Of a stretch of DNA of 64,000 bases, positions 27,629 through 38,418 are shown one piece after another (positions within the stretch are counted from its first letter, which is position 1; each line of letters begins with the position of its first letter). Both the position numbers and the translations under genes were made by a program. The notes beneath the pieces are model-generated. The model was not told the DNA's origin and did no database searches. It saw only the letters and a program-made list of their open reading frames with translations. Origin of the DNA: Paenibacillus sp. D2_2 (lineage in GTDB: Bacteria > Bacillota > Bacilli > Paenibacillales > Paenibacillaceae); NCBI RefSeq assembly GCF_031199965.1, contig NZ_CP133605.1, forward strand, positions 4,671,001-4,735,000, written 5' to 3'.

Positions 27629-29073
27629 ATGATGAAGTTGAATAAGTTAGGTAGGAAATTTATCGTTCCTCTGCTGGCCCTGATGCTCACCCTTCCGCAG
27701 GCAGCAAGCGCAGCCGCCGATAGTACGGAGCAGACCAAGGATTCGGAGCTTGAGGTTCTGCAAGAGGTGCTCGACTATTTGGATTCATATAATATCGAGG
27801 GAGCACAAAGGCAGGAATTTATCGATAATGCGATACGTGGAATGATCTATACCCTGGATGATCCATACAGCGATTATTTATCTCCTGAAGATATGGAGCA
27901 ATTCGCAGGTAGCATCAATCGAGAATATGTCGGCATCGGCATTACGCTTAGATATGCCAAAGACAATCTGTATATTACCAGCGTGCTGGACGGCTCCCGG
28001 CCAAGAATACCGGACTTAAGCAAGGAGATATCATTACTAAAATTAACGGCGCTCCCGTCGCCGATATGGAGGATATCGATCTTAGTGGACAAGCGGATAC
28101 AATTATCCGTATCACAGTTAAGCGCGGTACAAGTAACCTGACCTTTCCTGTCAAGCGTACTGAATTCTCGCTCAATTCGGTAACAGGAAAGCTGATTCCC
28201 TCTAGCACAATTGGATATATTTCCATAGCTTCATTCTCAGAGGACGCGGACGAGGAATTCGCCAAAGTATTAAGTACGTTGAAGGGCCAAGGTATGAAAT
28301 CGATGGTGCTCGATCTGCGTGATAATCTGGGGGGCTATGTTGAGTCGGCACAGAACATCGCCAGTCAGTTCATGAAGAGTGGTACACTTATGTACACGGC
28401 TGACAAGAGCGGCAAATTGGAGAAAGTAAGCATCACAGACGGCAAAGATATTGGGATGCCCGTCATTGTTCTAACGAATGAATGGACCGCCAGCGCTTCT
28501 GAGATCCTTACTGGTGCACTGCATGATAATGGAATCGCCAAAGTGATCGGCGCCCAAACCTATGGCAAAGCCCGCATTCAGAACGTCTTCCAATTATCTA
28601 ACGGTGGATATCTCAAGATGACAATCGAGCGCTATTTAACGCCGAATAAAGTAGACTTCAATCATATCGGCCTGAAGCCCGATATCGAGATCACAGGCAG
28701 TCCGGTCGCTCAGCTCATTGCTGGCCTGCACAAAGCCGGTCTGAAACATGTTGACCTTAGCGGCAGTGCTTATTCGTTGAAAGTGAATGGTGTTGAACTG
28801 AACGGTTATATCGATACTGTGCAGAACGGCAGCAAGGTCTACGCCCCGGCCCGAGTACTCGCGGCTCTCATACAAGGCAGCACGACTTGGAACAAGGCGG
28901 CACAGAAGTTGGTTATCACAGATCAAAGCGGGAAGAAAACTGGCTTCACCTTAGCATCCAAGAGTATTAAAATGATCGACGATGAGTCTTATGTAGAACT
29001 GCATGATTTCGCACAGAAGTTCCCGAATTTGAAATGGAGCTATGGGCAGGGTATTATTCATTTATCTTATTAA
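27629..29073 (+). CDS. S41 carboxy-terminal processing protease with C-terminal copper-amine-oxidase-N-like domain (frame broken once)
   Basis: A CtpA/CtpB-type secreted serine protease of about 480 residues. Residues 1-30 form a signal peptide. A PDZ-like region follows, then the catalytic domain with Ser in NEWTASASEILTGAL and Lys in TYGKARIQN. The last about 90 residues (LKVNGVELNGYIDTVQNGSK onward) resemble the copper-amine-oxidase N-terminal domain used as a wall or substrate stalk in Paenibacillus. One C is missing at 27996-27998. It follows nadK by 24 bases. Confidence 0.85.
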
Positions 29074-29085
29074 AATAACACCATA

Positions 29086-29121
29086 ATAAAACGGCTGCCG
29101 ATTTACTCGGCAGCCGTTTTC
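29086..29121. terminator. Bidirectional terminator
   Basis: AAAACGGCTGCCGA, a short loop and TCGGCAGCCGTTTT, between the convergent protease and YutD genes. Confidence 0.8.
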
Positions 29122-29435
29122 TCTTCTTCATAAGCTATTTTGTTGGAAGGCTCTTTCGGATTATCTTTCATCTTCTGCAGAACAAAGTAGGCACATCCAA
29201 AGTTGCAATACTCGTTAATATACTCGGTAATACCGGAATATGCCGTGTCGCGTGTTACTTTCGGATGATTGTCACGCAGAAAGCCCTTTAGACGCAGCTT
29301 CTCATAGCCCCAATCACCGATGATGTAATCATAGCGGTCCAGCACTTCGCTGTATCTTTGCTTGAATGCTTCCTGATCCCAAGCATCCTTATGATTGTAC
29401 ATCAGTTCATATGTTCTGCCGCCAATGTGGATCAC
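29103..29435 (-). CDS. YutD family protein
   Basis: A 110-residue protein matching the DUF1027/YutD family (WDQEAFKQRYSEVLDRYDYI, LRLKGFLRDNHP and the two Cys in EYCNFGCAYFVLQK). Function not established. It lies 23 bases downstream of lipA, as in B. subtilis. Confidence 0.85.
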   Translation of the reverse strand: MIHIGGRTYELMYNHKDAWDQEAFKQRYSEVLDRYDYIIGDWGYEKLRLKGFLRDNHPKVTRDTAYSGITEYINEYCNFGCAYFVLQKMKDNPKEPSNKIAYEEEKTAAE

Positions 29436-29458
29436 TGGCTCCCCCTCCTTAATCGCCC

Positions 29459-30358
29459 TTAAGACAACGTAGCCGCGCCGTCTTTGTGGCTCTTGGCCGA
29501 TTTAACCTGTTCATGCGCATGATAAGAACTGCGAACGAGTGGACCTGATTCAACGTGGCTGAAGCCTCGCTTCATTCCCTCTTCCTTCAGCTCTGCGAAT
29601 TGCTCAGGTGTATAATACTTCTCGACCCGAAGATGCTTCGGTGTCGGTTGTAAGTACTGACCGATCGTAAGAATATCGCAGTCTACTGCCCGCAAATCAT
29701 CCATCGCCTGCAAAATTTCATCCCATTCCTCACCTACACCAAGCATAATACTTGATTTCGTAGGAATATCAGGCTGCATCTGTTTCGCTCTTTGCAGCAA
29801 CTCTAGAGAGCGATGGTACTTCGCCTTCGCCCGAACGCGATCAGATAGACGCTCTACCGTCTCAATATTATGATTCAGAATATCAGGTTTAGCATCCATG
29901 ACAATACGGAGAGAAGCCTCGTCCCCCATAAAGTCAGGAATCAATACTTCAACAGAGCAGAGAGGTAGACGCTTGCGCATAGCAGCGATTGTTCCTGCAA
30001 AGATCGAGGCGCCGCCATCCTTCAAATCATCCCTAGCTACACTGGTAATAACGCAGTGACGTAGATTCATATTTTCAGCAGCTTCAGCGACACGTTCTGG
30101 CTCTTGTAGATCCAGCTCAGTAGGCATTCCTGTATTAACCGCACAGAAGCGGCAGGCGCGTGTGCAAATATCGCCCAAAATCATGAAAGTTGCTGTACGA
30201 TTAGCCCAGCATTCATATATATTCGGACAGCGTGCCTCTTCACAAACCGTATGTAAAGTTTTTGAACGCATCATTTTTTTAATGTCCTGATAGTTATCGC
30301 CTGTCGTCAGTTTAATTCTAATCCAGTCCGGTTTCGGTTCATTTGCGAGCTTCGACAA
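29459..30358 (-). CDS. lipA: Lipoyl synthase
   Basis: A radical-SAM enzyme that inserts two sulfurs into octanoyl side chains of lipoyl-dependent enzymes. It has the auxiliary cluster CEEARCPNIYEC (CxxxxC...C) and the SAM cluster CTRACRFC, plus the RSSYHA end. Length is normal at about 299 residues. The likely start is TTG 30358, behind GAAGGAAGG; the longer frame upstream has no homologous sequence. Confidence 0.92.
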   Translation of the reverse strand: MSKLANEPKPDWIRIKLTTGDNYQDIKKMMRSKTLHTVCEEARCPNIYECWANRTATFMILGDICTRACRFCAVNTGMPTELDLQEPERVAEAAENMNLRHCVITSVARDDLKDGGASIFAGTIAAMRKRLPLCSVEVLIPDFMGDEASLRIVMDAKPDILNHNIETVERLSDRVRAKAKYHRSLELLQRAKQMQPDIPTKSSIMLGVGEEWDEILQAMDDLRAVDCDILTIGQYLQPTPKHLRVEKYYTPEQFAELKEEGMKRGFSHVESGPLVRSSYHAHEQVKSAKSHKDGAATLS

Positions 30359-30555
30359 GATAAGAAACCTTCCTTCTTCATTGTTTTGTATTATAGATCT
30401 TTGTAATCCCACAATGACATTTATTATACCATGAATCCACTGGGAATACCTACTCAATAAATTGGAATAAAAACACAACATTTGTCCCAACCTAAGTGTC
30501 AGTGTGGACCTGCGTCTATCGATTACAAACCTCTCACAAAGGAGGAGACGATACC

Positions 30556-31623
30556 TTGAAAATATCCTTTTCATCCCTATGTAACAAGACGATCGGCTGT
30601 CTTATCATCGTCTCATTGACAGTGGCTTCGCCTATCGTTGAGCCAGTAATCACCAAAGCCCAGACCACGGCTACTCCTGAGAAACCAGGTACAGCCCAAA
30701 CCAGTCTGAGCATCTATGAAATGAGACGGGAGCTATATGAGAAGGTCAGCATTCAAACACAAATTCCGTGGTACTGGCTTGCTGCTGTTGATCAGTATGA
30801 ACGTACGATAACGCCGCGCTCGCGCAAAAAAGCGAAAAAGGATAATCAAGTCGACCGGTTAACCAGCATTAGGTTTAAGGAGGGCATCTGGTCCGGACCC
30901 ATTAATCCCGATCCAGCCGACAAAAATCTGGCTACGATTGCCTTGTTCGGTGGGATCGGCAAGGATGCTTCAGCAGATGGAGCCGCCGATCCAGCGGATG
31001 ACCATGACGCCATGTTCACGATGGCCTCTTATCTGATCAGTCTCGGTTATGAGGAAGAAGATTTTCAGATTGCCCTGTGGCGATATTATCAGACTGATTC
31101 CGCCGTCAAGCGCATTCGCCAATTCGTTAAAATCTATAAAACGTTCGGGCATATCGATCCTACCGCCAGCGCATTTCCACTCCCAATCAACAGCATTTAC
31201 ACGTATCGTGATACATGGGGAGATCGGCGAGGGTGGGGCGGCCTACGCACGCATGAAGGAACAGACTTGTTCGCCTCCTATGGAGTACCGGTACGGAGTG
31301 TATGCTATGGAATCATCGAGACCAAGGGATGGAATCCCTATGGTGGATGGCGCATTGGCATTCGCGATCTGAACAATCGATATCATTACTACGCCCATCT
31401 ACAAGGATATGAGAAGAAAATCGAGATCGGCGATTTAGTCACACCAGGCCAGGTGATCGGCTGGGTCGGCAGTAGTGGATACGGTCCTCCGGGCACGCAA
31501 GGAAGGTTCCCTCCCCATCTTCATTACGGGATTTACCGCGATACCGGTACAACAGAGTGGGCCTTTAATCCGTACCCCCTCCTCCAGCAATGGGAAAAGG
31601 CCGAGCGAAGACGTAGCAAATAA
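30556..31623 (+). CDS. M23 family metallopeptidase, LytH-like
   Basis: A roughly 355-residue secreted protein with an N-terminal signal peptide, a helical middle region and a C-terminal LytM/M23 peptidase domain. The zinc site is HEGTDLF (H-x3-D) and HLHYGIY near the C-terminus. In B. subtilis the neighbour of lipA and yunB is lytH, a sporulation L-alanyl-D-glutamate peptidase of the spore cortex, and this gene has the same position divergent from lipA. The start is TTG 30556 behind GGAGGAG. Confidence 0.8.
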   Translation: MKISFSSLCNKTIGCLIIVSLTVASPIVEPVITKAQTTATPEKPGTAQTSLSIYEMRRELYEKVSIQTQIPWYWLAAVDQYERTITPRSRKKAKKDNQVDRLTSIRFKEGIWSGPINPDPADKNLATIALFGGIGKDASADGAADPADDHDAMFTMASYLISLGYEEEDFQIALWRYYQTDSAVKRIRQFVKIYKTFGHIDPTASAFPLPINSIYTYRDTWGDRRGWGGLRTHEGTDLFASYGVPVRSVCYGIIETKGWNPYGGWRIGIRDLNNRYHYYAHLQGYEKKIEIGDLVTPGQVIGWVGSSGYGPPGTQGRFPPHLHYGIYRDTGTTEWAFNPYPLLQQWEKAERRRSK

Positions 31624-31677
31624 GCGAAGAAATTAACGGCTCACTCATCTGCTACAGACCAGCATCAGCCCATACTT

Positions 31678-32519
31678 TTAATGCCCCGATGACTGCGTCG
31701 TATCTTGCCCGGTCTCCTGCTCCCCATCTTTCGGGATGACCGTTCCATCTCCAGGCGAGTTGCTGTCTCCATTAGACGGCAGCTCGCCTGTTTTATTTGG
31801 GGACGGTAATGCTATGTTAGGAGCTCCGGCTTGACTCCCTACCGGATTTCCTTTGCTGTCATAGTAATACATAGGGACATCGCCAACGACAAGTAGGTAG
31901 GAGACAGGGATTTCCGTCTCTACAGATTGCGGTTCCATATCAAACGGCACGACGACGGACAATTCCGCTTTCACCCGCAAATACACCTCGACCAGAATCA
32001 TATTGATGCCGGCGTCCTGTTTACGGGTGTTCAAATCGACCTTCACGTCCCCTTGAGGCTCGATCTTAATCGGAATTCGTGGTCCGAACGAGGCTAGAAT
32101 CGGGCTGCCCAGTGCTTGCCCAGCGGAATCGTCTCCGACAAATGCGATACTTCCTCCAGCGTGTTACGTACCGTTGCGATCGTATCCGATGTGATTTTCA
32201 TATGCGAGGAATAGTTCAGCATGAACCCCGATACTTTCCCGTTACCATCCATCTTCCAATCAATCAGCCGATCAACCTGATCCGTATTCGCCACCTGCGA
32301 AGTGATCGCTTCATTAATCGATTCCGTTGCAAGTTGCTTAACGCGAATGCTGGCCAGATGCATGATGGGCCCCTTCATATGCCTGTCAACATAATTATAA
32401 AATTGCACAAACCCAAATAAGGTGATCATCGTGATAATCAACCACAACCAACGTCTGCTTCCAGACCTTCTTCTCGGCCGTCTTCTCCTGCTATGCCAAC
32501 CTCTTCTGAACCGCAGCAT
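31678..32519 (-). CDS. yunB: Sporulation protein YunB (frame broken once)
   Basis: A roughly 280-residue membrane-anchored protein: Arg-rich cytoplasmic start, one helix near residues 24-42, then an extracytoplasmic domain ending in a Gly/Ser/Asp-rich tail. YunB is a sigma-E protein of the B. subtilis mother cell needed for efficient sporulation. One G is missing at 32119-32121 (join reads SPILASFGPRIPIKIEPQGD). The yunB/lytH pairing next to lipA matches B. subtilis gene order. Confidence 0.82.
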
Positions 32520-32543
32520 CTCTCACCCTCCCAGCCAGCAACA

Positions 32544-32600
32544 ACTTCTAGAGATTCGTTGTTCAAGTCCGCTTGAAAACTGGCCCTTTTGAACACACAT
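32544..32600. repeat. MITE-like repeat, short copy
   Basis: TTGTTCAAGTCCGCTTGAAA and ACTGGCCCTTTTGAACACAC, the two family ends with almost no interior. It lies ahead of yunB. The rest of the 32520-32780 gap holds only the terminator below. Confidence 0.55.
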
Positions 32601-32708
32601 ATCTATACAAGTTATGCGGAACCTGTACAAAAAAGAAGGACTGCCATTCTAGGGGTCATTCTCTGGAGAAATATTATTGGTAGTCACGGATCTTCTTTCT
32701 TTGGAATA

Positions 32709-32758
32709 CAAAAAGACTGGAAAAGATCAAATAGAACACTGATTCTTTTCCAGTCTTA
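32709..32758. terminator. Bidirectional terminator
   Basis: AAGACTGGAAAAGA, a 16-base loop and TTCTTTTCCAGTCTT. It ends the rRNA methyltransferase transcript on the minus strand. Confidence 0.65.
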
Positions 32759-32780
32759 GTCCTGTTTGGACAGGAGTTAT

Positions 32781-33588
32781 TTACTTGTTAAAATACCGCT
32801 GTCGTAACCCTTCGTACAACAGTACAGACGCGGCCATGGCCACATTGAGTGATTCCGCTTGGCCGCGCATCGGGATAATCAGTCCGTCATCCATCAATGT
32901 GCGAACTTCTTCACTTAACCCGCCGCCCTCACTACCAAACAACAGCCAGACTGGCCGGTGAAATCATACTCATAGCAATTAACCGCCGCCTGCAGGCTTG
33001 TGCCTGCAAGCCGGATGCCCCGTTCCTTGGCTTGTGGTAAAACTTCCGGTAATCTACAACGCAAGATGGGTAAATGGAACAACGAACCCATCGTGGAACG
33101 GATGACCTTGGGCTATAGATGTCAGCACTACCCGAGCCGACAATAACGCCATCAGCACCTACGGCATCCGCAGTGCGAATAATAGTGCCGACATTGCCGG
33201 GATCCTGGACTCCATCGAGCACAACGACGAGGCTGCGATCCTTGTCCAACAAGGACTTCATCTGCACCTGCTCGTCTACCTTACGGAGAACAGCAAATAC
33301 AGGTTGAGGCGTCTTCGTATCGCTGCACTTGGCGATCACCGCCTCTGATACCGCGATCCAGTTCACATCGAGTCGCGCAGACGCCGCCGCAGATAATTCC
33401 GCAGGGACGCCACTCTCCTTCTCATAGCATACACACTCTATGTCCGCACCTGATCGAAGTGCCTCCTGGACTAAATGGATGCCTTCAATCAAATACTTAT
33501 GCTGCTTATCTCGATGCTTCTTCTCGAGCAACAGGGCCCATTCTTTTACTCGGGCATTTTGCGGTGATAAAATTTCTATCATGTTCAT
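32781..33588 (-). CDS. SpoU/TrmH family RNA 2'-O-methyltransferase, YsgA-like (frame broken twice)
   Basis: A SPOUT-fold RNA methyltransferase with an N-terminal substrate-binding domain (LSPQNARVKEWALLLEKKHRDK). The three SPOUT motifs are VQDPGNVGTIIRTADA, LLFGSEGGGL and IIPMRGQAESLNVAMAASVLLYE, the last two visible only after correction. Bases are missing at 33111-33113 (C on the coding strand) and 32953-32954. It lies near sspI, as ysgA does in B. subtilis. Target RNA unknown. Its start overlaps the ktrA stop by 4 bases. Confidence 0.85.
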
Positions 33589-34277
33589 TTCATCCTAACC
33601 GGTGAAGATTCTGAATAAGCCAGTTCCAGCTTCGTTAAATCATTCTTCTGTCCTACGATAATCAGAATGTCACCTTCCGCAAGACGATCATCCGCTGTAG
33701 GCGAAATATTCATCTTCGTCCCCCGCTTGATCGCCATGACGTTACAACCGAATTTGGCCCGAACGTCCAGCTCCTTCAGGTTCTGTCCAAGCATGGCAGA
33801 AGTAGCCCGCATTTCAGCAATACTGTATTCATCTGATAATTCTATATAATCCAGAATATTAGGCGAAGTAAGATGATGCGCTACTCTAAGCCCCATATCT
33901 CTTTCTGGATAGATCACTTTATCGGCTCCGATCTTGTTCAGCACTTTACCGTGCAGCTCATTCTGGGCTTTAACGACGATAAGCGGTCCACCAAGATCTT
34001 TTAATATTAGAGTGGTTAGAATACTGGCCTGAATATCCTGACCAATCGCCACAACAACTACATCGAAATTACGGATACCAAGTGCTCGCAGCGCCTCTTC
34101 ATCCGTCGAATCTGCGGATACCGCATGTGTAACAATATTGGATACGGCCTGGATTCTTTGTTCATTGGCATCGATAGCAAGTACATCGAATCCCATACCA
34201 CTAAGTGCATTCGCAACACTAAGACCAAATCTTCCCATCCCTATAACGGCAAATTGTTTCTTTTCTGTGCGTGCCAC
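33585..34277 (-). CDS. ktrA: Potassium uptake regulatory subunit, KtrA/TrkA family
   Basis: A 230-residue RCK protein. The N-terminal Rossmann NAD/ATP-binding domain begins FAVIGMGRFGLSVANAL, and the C-terminal TrkA_C domain (LAEGDILIIVGQKNDL) may bind c-di-AMP. It gates a KtrB-type K+ channel in the membrane; no ktrB lies in the window. Its 3' end overlaps the rRNA methyltransferase start. Confidence 0.88.
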   Translation of the reverse strand: MARTEKKQFAVIGMGRFGLSVANALSGMGFDVLAIDANEQRIQAVSNIVTHAVSADSTDEEALRALGIRNFDVVVVAIGQDIQASILTTLILKDLGGPLIVVKAQNELHGKVLNKIGADKVIYPERDMGLRVAHHLTSPNILDYIELSDEYSIAEMRATSAMLGQNLKELDVRAKFGCNVMAIKRGTKMNISPTADDRLAEGDILIIVGQKNDLTKLELAYSESSPVRMK

Positions 34278-34401
34278 AATTCATCACCCCGAACTTTTGG
34301 ATTCGATCTAGTATACCATATTCGTATTAAAACTTGAATTTATACAGGATGGATCGGGAACATTAACGACTGGGCCTATACTATTTCAAGGAGGGTTCTC
34401 C

Positions 34402-34635
34402 ATGTCAATTATGCTCGATTTGCGCCAGGCTGTCATTCACAAGGTACATGGCAAAGACAAGGAAGGGCTGCGCGAGATGATTGAGGGCTCTATTGATGCC
34501 CAAGAAGCAGCGCTACCCGGTCTTGGCGTCATGTTCGAGATTCTCTGGAAGAACATCGATCAAGCCAAGCAGGACGAATTGCTCGCCATCCTCGATCAGC
34601 AGCTTGCTCAAATGGAAATGAAGCCATTGAAATAA
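34402..34635 (+). CDS. sspI: Small acid-soluble spore protein SspI
   Basis: A 77-residue minor spore protein. It matches SspI (MLDLRQAVIHKVHGKDK, then AALPGLGVMFEILWKN and ELLAILDQQL). In B. subtilis it is made in the forespore under sigma-G. A good ribosome site (AAGGAGGG) precedes ATG 34402, and a strong terminator follows. Confidence 0.9.
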   Translation: MSIMLDLRQAVIHKVHGKDKEGLREMIEGSIDAQEAALPGLGVMFEILWKNIDQAKQDELLAILDQQLAQMEMKPLK

Positions 34636-34650
34636 GATTGTTGCCCCAGT

Positions 34651-34705
34651 TATACAACAAGCCTTTACTCAACCGTTATTCGGCCAAGTAAAGGCTTGTT
34701 GTATA
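34651..34705 (+). terminator. Terminator after sspI
   Basis: ACAACAAGCCTTTACT and AGTAAAGGCTTGTTGT, a 16-base perfect stem. Confidence 0.7.
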
Positions 34706-34901
34706 AGTCCCCTTTGATCACGAGGTAAATCAGGAGGCTATCAAGGCATCGAATCTTGAATTCAGCCGGGCCTTAGCGGATGCTTACGAAGTCATGTTTC
34801 CTACGGAAACATCTTAGGTGCTCACGTACCAACTACGTACGCTCCGCTACTCAGTCCCTAGCTTCATCCAACCTTCTCGGTGCTGAAAGTCTGACTTTTA
34901 A
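34706..34901. repeat. MITE-like repeat, full-length copy
   Basis: About 196 bases: TTGATCACGAGG, GCATCGAATCTTGAATTC, the hairpin ATGTTTCC-TAC-GGAAACAT, CTACGTACGCTCCGCT, CTTCATCCAACCTTCTCGG and GTGCTGAAAGTC. It runs right up to the stop codon of prfC. Confidence 0.8.
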
Positions 34902-36484
34902 TTAAGGAGCAGTCTCCTGGAACTTCGCGTCCGGATTTTTCTCCATCGCCGTCCGCATCGCATACTCGTTCTCGAACAGGGCTACATAGTTGCCCTTCTT
35001 ATCCGTAACAAGTGTCGAATTAATACGGAATTTGGATGGATCGATCTTCTCGGCAATGATCCAGCGAGCGAATTGAAATGGCATGCGCTGCAATTGCACG
35101 TCTACACCATATTCATTTTTCATTCTGTATTCGAATACTTCGAACTGAAGTTGACCTACAACGCCTAATAGTGTGTCTTCAAACCCAACCGTTGTAAATA
35201 CTTGAATTGTACCTTCCTCGGTCAGTTGATCGATACCCTTCTGATATTGCTTATGCTTCAGCGCATTCTTTACAGTAACCTTGGCGAATATCTCAGGTGA
35301 GAAGGTTGGCATTTCGTCAAAGACAACGCCGCCTCCCTGGCTTAACGAATCACCGATACGGAAAATGCCCGGATCGAACAATCCAATAATGTCTCCTGGA
35401 TAAGCCTCACTTACAATATCCCGATCCTGAGCCAAAAATTGCTGTGGCTGAGATAGCTTAATGTCCTTGCCGGTTCTCGTTTGCTTCACCGACATACCGC
35501 GTTCGAATTTGCCGGATACAATACGCAAGAAGGCAATTCGGTCACGGTGGGCCGGGTTCATGTTCGCCTGAATCTTGAACACGTAGCCCGAGAACTTCTC
35601 GTTCGTAGGCTCAATTGGCCCTTCTGTGCTGCGGCGTGGCTCAGGTTTAGGAGCCAACTGAAGGAAGTTCTCAAGGAAAGTCTGTACCCCAAAGTTATTC
35701 ACCGCACTACCGAAAAATAACGGAGTAAGCTGTCCATTCTTTACCTTCTCCAGATCAAATGGATCTCCGGCCACATCAAGTAGTTCTACATCCTGACATA
35801 GCTGATCATGCAAATATTCTCCCGCCATCTCACGGATGATTGGATCATTGTAGTCCTCAACCTTCTTCACTTCAATTTGGTCGTGATCGTCTCCTTGGAA
35901 CAGCTCTACCTGATTCTTCATGCGGTCATAAACACCACACAATTCGCGCCCAGAGCCGATCGGCCAGTTCATCGGAACAGAACGAATGCCCAGTACCTGT
36001 TCAATTTCCTCCATCAGATCAAACGGGCTACGCCCTTCACGGTCCAGCTTATTAATGAATGTAAAGATCGGGATGCCCCGCTTGGCACAGACCTGGAACA
36101 GCTTGATCGTCTGCGCCTCGACCCCTTTGGCCACGTCGATCAACATGACGGCTGCGTCAGCAGCTGTCAATGTACGATACGTATCCTCACTGAAATCCTG
36201 GTGACCCGGAGTATCCAAGATATTAATCCAATGTCCTTTATAATCAAATTGCATCACGGAAGAGGTTACTGAAATCCCCCGCTGCTTCTCAATCTCCATC
36301 CAGTCACTCGTTGCATGCTTGCTGGCTTTACGAGCCTTAACCGAACCGGCTGAACGAATCGCTCCCCGAATAGCAGCAATTTCTCGGTTAAAGTCGTCTT
36401 CCCGGCATCCGGGTGGGAAATGATTGCAAACGTTCTGCGTTTATCCACTTCCTGCTGCAGCTCTTGCTCCAATGCTTTGCTCAT
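34902..36484 (-). CDS. prfC: Peptide chain release factor 3 (frame broken once)
   Basis: A class II release-factor GTPase that recycles RF1/RF2 after termination. G1 is SHPDAGKTT, G2 is RGISVTSS, G3 is DTPGHQDF and G4 is NKLD; total about 528 residues. One G is missing at 36364-36367, which separates the first 75 residues (the join reads LLLFGGAIRSAGSVKARKA). ATG 36484 follows GAGGAAAG. It is likely a single-gene transcript. Confidence 0.92.
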
Positions 36485-36577
36485 TCTCACTTTCCTCTCG
36501 CTTCACAAATTCATGCCTTTTATTTTAACATATTTTCTGTATCAAGTACGCATATTACTTCACGGCACTCGGCAAAA

Positions 36578-36613
36578 AAAGACGCACCAAACTGATTTCC
36601 GTTTGGCGCGACT
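36578..36613 (-). terminator. Terminator of zwf
   Basis: The minus strand has AGTCGCGCCAAAC, a short loop and GTTTGGTGCGTCT, followed by TTTTTTT. Confidence 0.8.
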
Positions 36614-36655
36614 CTCTACACTACTTATTATCGTTAAATCCAGTATCGGATATAC

Positions 36656-38208
36656 TTACTGCTTGATCCAAATTACATTGTCCTCTTCTTGTCCGTTCAC
36701 TGGCCACCAGTGGAATCCATCAAGGCCGAGCAACTCATCAGCTTGCTCAGGACCCCATGATCCTGCAGGATACATGTGGATGTCAGATGGGTTCTTAGCC
36801 CAAGCTGAAGCGATACGATCCACGAAGGACCAAGCTGCAGCCACTTCATCCCAACGAGTGAAGTAAGTGGAATCACCATTAGCCGCATCATAAATGAGAC
36901 GTTCATAAGCTTCCGGTGAGTTAATGCCTACCTGGCAGCTTTGGCAGAATTCCATAGCGAACGGTTCAATCTTCGATTCTGATCCCGGCTTCTTGGCATT
37001 GATCTTGATATATATCCCTTCCATCGGATTGACACGGATGACGAGCAGATTCGGTTCAAGATTATGCTTCTGACCCAGATATACATTCGTAGGCATTTGC
37101 TTGAATTCTACCACGACTTCAGTAGTCTTTACTGGCAGACGCTTACCGGTACGAATATAGAACGGTACACCGGCCCAGCGGAAGTTATCTACAAATACCT
37201 TAGCGGCAAAATAAGTTTCCGTATTGGAATCCGGATCTACCTTATCTTCTTGGCGATAGCCTGGCAATTCTTTGCCACGGCTCTCTCCCGCTTTATACTG
37301 GCCACGAACGACATGAGCCTTAACATCTTCCTCGGACTCATACGGACGCAGTGAGCGAAGTACCTTAACCTTCTCATCACGGATGTCCTCCGGATATAGA
37401 CGGCTTGGCGCCTCCATGGCAATCATCGTCAGCATCTGCAACATATGGTTCTGGCCCATATCGCGTAATGCTCCCGCATGATCATAGTAGCCACCACGTT
37501 CTTCAACGCCGACTGTCTCGCTCAGCGTAATCTGCACGTTAGCAATATGCTTATTATTCCATAAAGGTTCGAAGAAGGAATTCCCGAAGCGAATAACTTC
37601 GATATTCTGAACCATCTCTTTGCCGAGATAGTGGTCAATCCGGAAAATCTCCTCTTCCTTGAACACTTGGCTTAATTCTTCATTTAACTTCTGAGCAGAG
37701 CTCAGATCGTAACCGAACGGCTTCTCGATCACAAGGCGATGCCAGCCTTCGCTAGCAAGCATGCCGCCCTTCTTAAGGTTAAAGGACACGCTGCCGAACA
37801 ATTCAGGAGCCAGCGCAAGATAGAACAAGCGGTTACCTGGTATATTAAAGCGATCTTCTACGGATTCGGTCAAATCCCGTAATTCATGGTACCCATCAAT
37901 ATTGTGGATATCCAGCGATTTATAAGAGAAATGCTCCGCAAATTTCACCCAAGTCTCACGATCATTGTCTTTGACTTTATAGCGGCAAAATTCTTGAATG
38001 GATTGGTACAGATCGTCCCGGAACTCATCATGAGTGCGCGGTCTCCGGGCAACGCCGATAACTGCAAAATCCTCAGCCAGCTTCCCTTCGCGATATAGCG
38101 AATAGATAGCAGGAAAGAGCTTACGACGCGCCAAGTCCCAGTTGCACCAAAAATAAAAAATACCGCTCCCGGTGTCTGAAGTGATTCTAGATTTTGATTT
38201 TCAGTCAT
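36656..38208 (-). CDS. zwf: Glucose-6-phosphate 1-dehydrogenase (frame broken once)
   Basis: First enzyme of the oxidative pentose-phosphate route, making NADPH. The N-terminal GATGDL motif binds NADP (restored after correction as FIFGATGDLARRKLFPAIY), the active site is RIDHYLGKEMVQN near residue 195, and the substrate Lys lies in YIRTGKRLP. Length is about 517 residues. One G is missing at 38137-38139. A perfect palindrome upstream at 38282-38299 may be its operator. Confidence 0.92.
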
Positions 38209-38281
38209 GGCTCCTCATTTCTTTCTATATATTATAGTGTATGTTTATTCAATTCCTATCAATACCATCACCTTACAAGGG

Positions 38282-38299
38282 CATCACTAGGTAGTGATG
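38282..38299. promoter_or_regulatory. Perfect palindrome upstream of zwf, candidate operator
   Basis: CATCACTA-GG-TAGTGATG, two perfect 8-base arms about 75 bases upstream of the zwf start. No regulator gene is adjacent, and I do not recognise the site. Confidence 0.4.
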
Positions 38300-38418
38300 T
38301 AATTTTAGCACATTAACGCGAAGGTTGCATCATATTCATATCGAAAATCGTTAGCTTTCATGAAAATTCATCTAATATTAATCTAACATTAATTTTAAGT
38401 TCATCTTGTTCATCATAA

